Source: Zygnema cylindricum (Eukaryota > Streptophyta > Zygnematophyceae > Zygnematales > Zygnemataceae). From it: a DNA stretch of 17,736 bases. The stretch spans positions 1-17,736 of the forward strand of contig JBBHKE010000780.1 of assembly GCA_037447655.1 (NCBI GenBank), written 5' to 3'. A model generated the notes under the pieces. That model was not told the DNA's origin, did not search any database, and saw only the letters and a program-made list of their open reading frames with translations. Below, one piece after another: positions 1 to 7,737 of this stretch (within the stretch, counting starts at the first letter, position 1; every line of letters begins with the position of its first letter). Made by a program: the position numbers and the translations under genes.

Positions 1-3000
1 ATATTTCGATGTCTCAATATTGCCAAAGTCGCGATTTCCGCTTCCAATTCCCTTTTCCCTTGTTTACTTTCTTGAGAGAGGCGTTTTATCGCAACAATTG
101 TCTTGTTGTCCTTCAAGAGAGCTCTGTATAAATGAAGAAAAGTAAAATAAGCAAATAAATGTATTAATGTAAATAAACGTATTTAATAAAAAATTCCAGG
201 TCGTCAGCAGTTCCTTTTCAGGTTTCCAAAAAAGCGCAAATTCTTAAAGGAGTTCTTAAAGAAGTTCTTAAAAGACAACAAATTGAAACAACAAAATCAG
301 GGTAATAAGATTTCTTTTGTACAAAACTGCATAAGGATTTCTTAAAGTAGTTCTTAAATTTCAACCAAATGAGACGAAACAGTAAGGACAGTTGCAAATC
401 CATAAAAAAGTACAAGAAAAAAAACACAGGAAAACTTCAAAACAAAGACGGCAAAAATGATACAGTTTCCCAAGCTCATAGAAAAACCATCAGTCTAAAA
501 GAAACACAGTAAAGTGAAATATTTGCGAAGAAAATGAATTCAAACTTCTTAAAATTTTCATACCTGTAAACGGACCCAAATCCACCGGTTCCGAGAAGGT
601 GAGATTCTGACCAATTATCAGTTGCCTCTAAAATACCTTTGTAAGTCAAGCGAAAGCCTACACTATGGTACATTCTTAATTCTCCTTCATCTTTTCCGGA
701 ATTCCAAAACCAGTGAAATAAACCAACTATTAGTACAATCGAACCTATAAATAGAAAAAAAAATCCGAACAAAATTCCAATAGTAGTCCCGAGATTTAAA
801 ACTAATGGGCACGGATGAAGAGGAAAGCCACAAAGACCTTCATTATTTGCAAAAGATGAAGGCCCAAAACGACTTAAATTTCCTTTCGGAATTGGACCCG
901 ATAAAAAATTGTTTGAGAAATTAACCAGCTTTAATGTTGGGAGACCGGAAAATTCGGTTGGAATTAAGCCTGTTAGCTTATTTTCAGCGACATTAAACTC
1001 TTTTAAATTATAAATGTTGCCAAAACAGGAAGGAATTGAACCACATAGGTGATTTTTGCTGAAATTGAGCACACCTAGCGTTACAATTTCACACAGTTTT
1101 TCCGGAATTGGTTTTGAAAGATAGTTATTATCAAGTTTTAAAATGGAAAGGGCTAACAATTTTCCAAGTTCTGATGGAATGCCGCCTGTCAACTTGTTAT
1201 AGGAGAGGCTTAAGACTTGGAGGTTGGTAAGATTTCCAAGTTCTTGAGGAATATTCCCGGAAAAATTGTTTCCGTTGAGTAGAACTTGAGTCAACATCTT
1301 GAAAGTATCCCATGTTTTAGGAATAGAGCCACTAATTAGGTTATTGGAAAGAGATAGAAATTGTAACAAAGAGGCATTTTCTAATTCCTCTGGAAATGAA
1401 ATGGATCCCATGAATTGATTCGAACTAAAATCGAGAACCGCAGAGTTTTTTAATTGAAAAATTTCCGACGGAATCGAACCAGAGAGCTTATTATGAGAAA
1501 GATTTAGGCGTGTGAGTTTAGAAATATTAAATCCTAATAAAGGAAGCGAACCAGATAAGTTATTGTTGGAAACATCGAGAATTGCAATATTTGAGCCGAA
1601 AGTATTGGCGGGTAAAGGTCCACTGAGCAAATTATTTGAAGCATAAAACTCTACAAGACGGTCGAATTTGAAAATAGACGATGGAATTTGACCGGTAAGA
1701 GAGTTGTTACTTACATCTAACGTAACTAAAACATTTTCTGGGCTGAAAGTTTTGGGAAGATTCCCTGAAAGTTTGTTTTCTGAAACAAAAAGAGAGTTTA
1801 ATGGAAAAGTTTGATTTCCGTCAAAAAAACACGACGGAATATTTCCAGTGAGTAAGTTTTTTGAAAGGTTAATAACTAGTAAACTGCTACAATTGGCGAG
1901 TTCTGGGGGTATTCTTCCAGAAAGACTGTTATTTGTAAGCAGAAAATATGATAAGCGTTTTAAATTCTGAAACTCGGAAGGAATAAAACCATGAATTTGA
2001 GCATTTTGACAATGTAATTCCTGCAGGTTTTCGCACTTTGATAGTTTTGGATTGAGTGTCGTTTCGAGAGGATTTGAGTTAAGACGCAGAATTTCTAAAC
2101 TTGTTAGAAATTGAAAAGAGTCGGGGATTGGCCCCGTAAAAAAATTAAAGCTTAAATCTAGGTCTTGTAAAGAGGAACAATTACCAATTGTCGAAGGTAT
2201 TGGCCCAGAAAATGAATTTACAGACAGCCAGATTCTATTCAGAAAGGGAAAAACAGACCAGTCTACTTGGGAGGATAAATTTCCACTAAGATTATTAACA
2301 GTAGCTCGTAATGCCTGTAAATTAACACAATTTTCGATAGTCGAAGGGATTTGACCAGTAAAATTATTATTGTCGATACTCAGTCCCAGAAGAGATACAC
2401 AATTTTTGAATAGAGAAGGAGGAATTTCACCAGTTAAATTGTTCCCGATTAGGTTTAATACAGTTAAGTTTGGAAGATTTCCCAGATAGCCTGGAATTTC
2501 CCCAGAAAAAGAATTGTTGTTTAACCTGATTCTTATAGCTGAACGCATTTTCCCAATTTCAGGAGGGATATTTTCCGAAAGAAAGTTAGAATTTACATGA
2601 AAATAAGTAACATTAACGAGATTTCCGACGCCAGATGGCAAAGATCCAATAAAAGAGTTCGTCGAAAGGTCAAGAGTTATAAGATTGGAAAGTTTCCAAA
2701 GAGACTCTGGAAATTTTTTTGAGAGAAAATTCAACGATAAATCTAAATGAGTTAACTGGTTTAAGTTTCCTATGTTCTCCGGGATCGGTCCTGTTAGACT
2801 ATTGTTTGATAAATCGACAACTTCAAGACTGGAAATGGAACAAATCGAATCTGGAATCGGACCTGTCACCTTATTTGAAGAAAAATTAAAATACCGCAAA
2901 CGTTTTAAATTCCCGATTGACGTAGGAAGCGGTCCCTTTAATCCGTTTTGAGCGAAATTGAGGTATTCCAATTGGTCGAGATCTCCAATTCTGGATGAGA

Positions 3001-3283
3001 CAGTTCCTTGCAAAAAAAACTCCGAAACGTCTACAATTGTCACACGATCTTTTTTGCAGAAAATTCCGTTCCATTCACAGACATCAGATGTCATTTTCCA
3101 TCCTAAAATGTTTTGTGAAGAATTAAATGTAATTTGACTTTGGAAATCTAAAAGAGCGAAAGCATCGGTAATGTTGCTAAAGGATTGGACGGAGAAAAAA
3201 GAAAGAGAAAGAGGAAGAAATAAAAAAGAGGAATAAAATATAAACGAGAAGGAATGAGAAAGGGAACAACGACGAAAAACCAT
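1..3283 (-). CDS. Gene A: LRR receptor-like Ser/Thr kinase, 3' partial (exon 1 3283-564, exon 2 123-1)
   Basis: Single-pass plasma-membrane receptor kinase; the ligand is unknown. Exon 1 codes 906 residues plus two bases and has no internal stop. Residues 1-31 are basic then strongly hydrophobic (signal peptide). SNITD at 36-40 is followed by the LRRNT motif C69-E-W-N-G-I-F-C76. About 28-30 LRRs of the LxxLxLxxNxLxGxIP type fill roughly 85-800, with many N-glycosylation sequons. C818/C825 form the C-terminal cap; a membrane helix spans about 832-858. After a short juxtamembrane region comes the glycine loop GTGGFGSV (898-905). The frame then meets a GT donor at 563; it resumes at an AG acceptor (125-124) with exon 2, which reads A-L-L-K-D, VAIKRL (ATP-binding Lys), the alpha-C segment ELEAEI and RHRN before the window edge. 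The HRD and DFG region is therefore not visible. I chose ATG 3281-3283 because it directly precedes the signal peptide; the open frame upstream is only purine-tract low complexity. The family is secure, the precise subfamily is not. Confidence 0.88.
124..563 (-). other. Intron of gene A (440 nt, phase 2) with 12-nt tandem repeats
   Basis: Minus-strand GTATGA donor at 563-558 and TATACAG acceptor ending at 124. Removing it joins TAC AG to A GCT CTC, giving VYR-ALL, exactly what the kinase family expects. Three contiguous 12-nt units (plus strand, TTCTTAAAGGAG and variants) lie at 241-276, and two more at 339-362. The intron is otherwise AT-rich without features. Confidence 0.85.
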
Positions 3284-3299
3284 TTTTAAATAAGGGAGA

Positions 3300-3440
3300 G
3301 GGAGACGAAAAGGAAGGAAGGAAGGAAGGAAAGGAAGGAAGAAAGAGAGGGGGAAAGAGGTAGGAATAGGAGATAAAGGGAAATAGTGAGAGGTGGGAGA
3401 AGGTTGAATGAAGATAAGAGAAAAAGAGGAGGCTGAGGAG

Positions 3441-3512
<72 letters not shown>

Positions 3513-3932
3513 GAGGGGGAGGGGGAGGGGGAGGGGGAGGGGGAGGGGGGAGGGGGAGGGGGAGGGGGAGGGGGAGGGGGAGGGGGAGGGGGAGGGGGAG
3601 GGGGGAGGGGGAGGGGGAGGGGGAGGGGGAGGGGGAGGGGGAGGGGGAGGGAGAGGGGGAGGGGGGGAGGGGAGGGGGAGGGGGAGGGGAGAGAGAGGGG
3701 AAGAGGGAGAGGGAGGGGGAGGGGGAGAGGGGGAGGGGGAGGGAGAGGGGGAGGGGGGGGGAGGGGGAGGGGGGGGGAGGGGGAGAGGGAGAGGGAGAGG
3801 GGAGGGAGAGGGGAGGGAAAAGGGAGGGAGAAGGCGAGAGAGAGGGCAAGGGCGAGGGCGAGGAAGAGGGAGAGGGAGAGGGCGACGGCGAGGGCGAGGG
3901 CGAGGGCGAGGGAGAGGGAGAGGGAGAGGGAT
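3300..3932. repeat. Homopurine/homopyrimidine microsatellite: (GA)n, (GGGGGA)n, (GGGCGA)n
   Basis: On the plus strand, GGAAG-type repeats (about 3309-3345) lead to (GA)n around 3440-3508. Then about 320 nt of G4-5A units follow, grading into GGGCGAGG and GGGAGA units to 3932. Bases 3435-3834 contain no pyrimidine at all. Runs of four to nine guanines separated by single adenines make this dense in potential G-quadruplex motifs, and the homopurine run could form a triplex. It ends within about 20 nt of the gene A start codon, so the gene A coding strand is polypyrimidine just upstream. All frames are open through it on both strands; those ORFs are artefacts. Confidence 0.95.
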
Positions 3933-3959
3933 AGGTCAAAAAACCTCATAGTTATATGA

Positions 3960-4193
3960 AAACTGTCCGTTTTAAGATAACCTACCAAAGCATTCATTTC
4001 TTCCTTCGCAAAATTCTTAAAGAAAAAGTGCTAGACGATTATATTTCACTTTTTATTTTTCAATATTCTCTCGCATTTTATCCATTTTACTCATATTACC
4101 TATTTCACTTATTTCACCTATTTTACACATCATCCGAAATGACCCAATCTATACATTTACTCATTTACCCAAATTTACCCAATTTTGTTTAAC
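3960..4193 (-). other. Remnant of the 5' part of pseudogene B's intron
   Basis: Read on the minus strand, the sequence after the pseudogene B glycine loop closely follows the first ~150 nt of the gene C intron: GGTTAAACAAAATTGGGTAA, then GGGTAAAT and TAGATTGGGT blocks in the same order. No kinase exon follows. Instead the sequence runs into the purine tract and then gene A. The similarity shows that the duplicated unit extended past the splice donor. Confidence 0.7.
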
Positions 4194-5800
4194 CTACTTG
4201 TAAACGGAACCGAAATCACCGACTCCGAGAAGATTTGTTTTCGACCAATTGTTGGTCGCCTTCATTAAATCTCTATAAGTGAGAGAAAATGGTAAAATGT
4301 GGTACAAATCAAGTTCTCCGTTATCGTGTCCATATCGACTTAATCGACGGAAACAAAATATTCCCAATGAAACCAAAGAAAACGAAACAAGTGAGAGAGA
4401 AATTGAAACACCGACTATGACTCCAGTTTTTTAACCTTTCGGAGGACATTGTAGAAGAAGAGATCCGCAAAGATTAGTATTATTGGAAAAATAAGAGGGG
4501 TCAAAAATGCTGAGACTTCCAACTAGGATTTATCCTTCTAATAAATTACTTGAGAAATTAAGTATTACAGAAGAGGGAAACCCGGAAAAGGACTCCGGGA
4601 ATTGAACCAGAGAGGGAATTTGAAGAGAGGTCGAGAAGGCGAACAGAGGAGAGATTTCCGAGACTTGAAGGAATTTTTCCCGATAATTGATTTCCGGAAA
4701 TTTGAAGTTTGGTCAAAAATTTGAGGTTTCCTATAGATGTTGGGATTTCTCCGGAAATAATTTTTTTGTCCAAATAAAGTTGGTTTAGGTAAGTTAGGTT
4801 TCCGAGCTCCTCCGGAATGCCACCTGTCAAACTATTGTTGGACAGGAGGAGTTGAGTGAGAGAGGTATGTTTTCCCAGTATTTCTGAATATTTCCCGAAA
4901 TACCATTGTTTGTCAATTTTAAAACTCTTAAAGCATAAAGATTTCCTATATCCAGGGGAACCAAGGAAATACGATTGTTTGAAAGAAGGAGAGTATTAAT
5001 TTGACAGTTGTCGAAACTGAAGGGAGAGAAAAATTCGAAATTTCATTATATGTGAGATCGACAATAATGGGATTTTTGTGTGTGAAAAAAGATGAAGGCA
5101 AAGTTCCATTAAGACTATTATGGGACATGTTTAGCGTAAAAAGTCGAGGAAGAGAATCTGTTCCTAAGGATGGAATTGGTCCAGAAATGTTGTTCTTTGA
5201 AATGTCTACAGATGAAATGTCTCTAAATAAATTTGCAGGAATTGTACCTGATAACAAGTTTTCTCGCGCAGAAAATCCCACTAACCCTAACATAGATTTT
5301 GGAAGTGAGCTCGTGAAAAGGTTGTTAGCAACATAAAGATATCGAAGTTCTCCACTCATATTTTTAGGCAAAGAACCTGACAACCTATTATTTGTAAGGT
5401 TCAAAAAAGTGATTTGGCCGTCCTTGACACAAGTACTCGGTAGAGAACCATTTAAAATATTGTTACTTAAATCGACTGTTGCATAAAAAAGACTCCCTCC
5501 ATAACCACTCGGTAGTTCTCCCGAAAGATTGGTTTTTTGAAGATAAAGAAATCTCAAAAACATTGTATCGGTAAACTTGGTAGGAAGAGTACCATAGAGT
5601 TTTGTATTCGACAAATCAAGAACATAGAGACTCACACACTTTCCCAATTCTGGATTTAAAGTGGTTTTTAAAGGGTTATCATGCAGAAGCAGATATTGTA
5701 AATCTAAAAAGAGGCCGAATTCGTCTGGAATTAGACCTGTTAAATTGTTGGATGACAAATCAAGATAACTAAGGGTATGTCCCCATGTACTTGTAATTTA
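4194..5800 (-). pseudogene. Pseudogene B: truncated LRR receptor-like kinase exon
   Basis: Minus-strand paralogue of gene C. The LRRs begin in a repeat reading LSYLDLSSNNLTG (about 5775) and continue through DEFG, NPLKTTLNPEL (5677-5645), NMSGEL and NNISGPIPS to about 5010. A second LRR stretch covers 4830-4580. The C-cap Cys pair, membrane segment and juxtamembrane (4376-4250) lead to GVGDFGSVYK at the splice point. Lesions against gene C: 5' truncation near 5800, removing the signal peptide and N-terminal LRRs; a ~4-nt deletion near 5003; a 1-nt deletion near 4889; a 1-nt insertion near 4572 in CTTTTCC; a TAA at 4532-4530 where C has GAA; and a frame-breaking TAA at 4433-4431. No kinase exon follows. 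It cannot make a receptor. Confidence 0.88.
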
Positions 5801-6330
5801 ACGATCTTACTTTGTATTTTAGCGCGGATCCGCCGGACCCGGTTTTCAAGTGTCCCTATGTCTGTAAGGACAAAATCGCAACCTACGCTTGTGACTATTG
5901 TATACGTCGACAATACTTGTGACGGTTGTCAACGTCTACAATCTGTGGTCGCACGTTATTTTTTGGAAGTGCTTTGTGACGTCTCATGTCTTACCGTGAC
6001 ATTGTAGACGTATCGCATTCGAGCCTGGCAGTTTCATGGTTGATGCGCTTTGCCTTCGCGTCGCCTGTCCGCTCGAGGTGAAATGGCATCGGAATTGGAG
6101 ACCCCTGCAAATAAAAAATCCGTACTGGACGAAAAAGGACAAAATCAAACAAACTGTGTACTTCTTTTCGTCTTATTATAACGTCGTCTTATTATAACGC
6201 AAACGGAAAGAACATAGCGAACTATGTACTTTTCTTTGTCCTTGGAAGTCGTATGAAATTTTTCGAAATTTAAGGCAGGTGCGAAAAAATGTTCCAATTT
6301 GTCTATCGAAAAAACCTAATTTTAAATCAC
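5801..6330. other. Intergenic, no gene recognised; two short tandem duplications
   Basis: No ORF here resembles a known protein. A degenerate 28-nt duplication beginning CTTGTGAC covers about 5888-5943. A perfect 16-nt tandem duplication (CGTCTTATTATAACG plus one base) occupies 6169-6200. It lies between AAGGACAAA (about 6135) and its reverse complement TTTGTCCTT (about 6235), so the block could fold back on itself. Confidence 0.6.
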
Positions 6331-6625
6331 ATCGCGCATGTGTTTTCCACATCCACGATCTTCGGGGGTGTGGAATTTAGTTTGCTGGGGTTGTGGGGCA
6401 TCATATAGAGTAGTTTTTTCCTTTTTTGTCTATTCATCTTTTGTTTTTTGTTTAGTCTTGCTAGTTAGCCTAGTTGCTTTTGTTTTTACTCATTTGTTTG
6501 TTTTGTTTTGCTTTGTTTTGTTTTCATTGCTGCTGGCTCTTGTAGTCTTTGAATGTTCAATTTCTTTTTTTTACCCCCTTTGTACTTTGATGGTTTTTCC
6601 ATCGTACATTATGTAATAAAGTACA
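6331..6625 (+). other. T-rich block ending in a hairpin and AATAAA; possible 3' end of a non-LTR retroelement
   Basis: About 290 nt rich in TTTTG/TTTGTTTTG runs, ending in a hairpin at 6581-6608 (TGTAC and GATGG pair with CCATC and GTACA around a T5 loop) and then ATGTAATAAAG. The layout resembles the 3' ends of some plant LINEs, but no reverse transcriptase is present upstream, so the assignment is weak. The hydrophobic 92-codon ORF here is a by-product of T-richness. Confidence 0.3.
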
Positions 6626-6704
6626 CTTTCCCTTTTAAACAAAGGTTTGAAGATGACACTTTTTGTCGTAGAAATGGGTCGAAAACCACAAGACGACAAA
6701 TTTT

Positions 6705-6787
6705 CGTACATCCTAAGTTCAAGGATGACGCAAATTGTACTTTACAAATTTGCGATTCCTTCGTACGGTTGCAACTTAGGAAGTACG
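6705..6787. repeat. Nested imperfect inverted repeat (fold-back)
   Basis: Outer arms CGTACATCCTAAGTT (6705-6719) and AACTTAGGAAGTACG (6773-6787) match at 14 of 15 positions. Inner arms CGCAAATTGTA (6729-6739) and TACAAATTTGCG (6743-6754) pair around a 3-nt loop with one extra base. The whole 83 nt can form one long hairpin. Looser GTCGT/ACGAC pairs lie outside it. It may be a MITE-like or fold-back remnant; no target duplication was identified. Confidence 0.6.
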
Positions 6788-6918
6788 GCGCTAAGTTTTA
6801 CGTCAAAACGACAGAAAAAAACCCTTACTTATGCACATGGGGACACACCCTAATGGTAGTGGCACCGACCTTTTGTGCAACTCTTTATTTGGCTCACTGC
6901 CGACGTCTAGTCCAGCTG

Positions 6919-6928
6919 CCACGTCATC
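6919..6928 (+). promoter_or_regulatory. CCACGTCATC motif, copy 1
   Basis: CCACGTCATC has the ACGT core bound by plant bZIP factors, and the same string occurs in a known plant unfolded-protein-response element. It lies in the first copy of the duplicated upstream block, about 460 nt before the ATG of fragment D. A regulatory role is inferred from the motif and its repetition only. Confidence 0.35.
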
Positions 6929-7050
6929 ACTCTATTAAAGTATACTTGTCTTTTTTGAAACTGCACACCGTCCTGGAAACTATACGGCTACGAGCGGCAC
7001 CGACATTTGGTGCAAATTTTCTTCCGTGTTGCCGACATCGAGTCTAGCTG

Positions 7051-7060
7051 CCACGTCATC
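7051..7060 (+). promoter_or_regulatory. CCACGTCATC motif, copy 2
   Basis: Identical 10-mer in the second copy of the duplicated block, about 320 nt before the ATG of fragment D. The flanking GCTG and ACT are also conserved between the two copies. Confidence 0.35.
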
Positions 7061-7382
7061 ACTCGATTAAGTACACTTTTGTCTTGTCGGAAACTGCGGA
7101 GAAAAAAAGGTCGAATTATTTGATACCGAAGATATCGTAACGTTTTTTTTTTCTCGCCAGATTCGTTTCTTACAGCATAGGGGAAACTAGAAAAAAACAT
7201 CACATTTTTTCCCGCTTTTTTAGGGGAAAAACATAATTATAATCTCCAAATTTTCCACTCGTCAAGGCTTTGAAAGAATTCCCAAAAAAATAAATATCCC
7301 TTTTCTTTTTTTGTCCCATAAAAATCATTTATAATGAAACCTTTATTTATTTCCTTCCTCCTTTATCCTCCCTCTCTACCGC

Positions 7383-7690
7383 ATGGATTCCTCGACCTTT
7401 AACATTTTACAGCAGAAAAGGCAAAAACAAAATGGAAGCTTAACTCCCATGGATTCCAGCAGAAGCTTCTATTGTCATCTTCCCACTTTCCCTTTCCATT
7501 TTCTTTCAAATTTTCCCACTTCACCCTTTTTTCACTTTTCCTCATTTTCCCCCAATTGCTCCATTTTCCCCATTTTCTAGTTATTACCCCTTTTCCCTGT
7601 TTCCCCTTTTTCTTTCAATTTTCCCTCCCATTTCCCTTGGCCCAATCCTCCTTTAGCAACCTCACAGACTCCACGGCTCTTTTTTTTTTT
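7383..7690 (+). pseudogene. Fragment D: broken 5' end of an LRR-RLK (signal peptide to start of the N-cap)
   Basis: ATGs at 7383 and 7449 precede a pyrimidine-rich stretch. It codes phenylalanine/leucine/proline-rich sequence in shifting frames, then LAQSSFSNLTDSTAL (to about 7680), which matches the AQFSNITDSEAL of gene C and the SFSNITDAFAL of gene A. The similarity stops in a T run, just before the LRRNT. A TAG at 7578-7580 and a frame change make it non-coding. It lies 289 nt upstream of the equivalent segment of gene C, so the signal-peptide region is tandemly duplicated. Confidence 0.55.
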
Positions 7691-7737
7691 CATTTTTTAT
7701 TTCAAAAAATGGAACTATGGAGCTAAAAATGGAACCC

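Larger units (their letters stand above)
6859..7097 (+). repeat. Degenerate direct duplication of a ~105-nt block upstream of the LRR-RLK 5' regions
   Basis: Copy 1 (about 6859-6964) and copy 2 (about 6994-7097) both run GGCACCGAC, TTTGTGCAA or TTGGTGCAA, GCCGAC, GCTGCCACGTCATCACT, ATTAAAGTA or ATTAAGTA, and GAAACTGC, offset by about 132-135 nt. A diverged relative of the block lies near 13690-13760. It reads as duplicated 5' flanking DNA. Confidence 0.65.

Noticed and set aside
3286-3997. Long Pro/Ser/Leu-rich reading frames (minus) and Gly/Arg/Glu-rich frame (plus) through the purine tract, including a 238-residue extension of gene A
   Set aside because: The hexanucleotide and dinucleotide repeats keep every frame open. 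The peptide is pure low complexity, and a good signal peptide starts at 3283, after the tract.
5001-5336. Plus-strand 111-codon frame inside pseudogene B, and the matching antisense frame at 9304-9573
   Set aside because: Both are antisense shadows of the same LRR coding sequence in B and C; they resemble each other only because the paralogues do.
5777-6007. 76-codon plus-strand frame
   Set aside because: No recognisable domain; overlaps short tandem repeats and the pseudogene B breakpoint.
6338-6616. Hydrophobic 92-residue frame
   Set aside because: Caused by T-rich DNA (Phe, Leu and Val codons); no start context, domain or homologue is evident.
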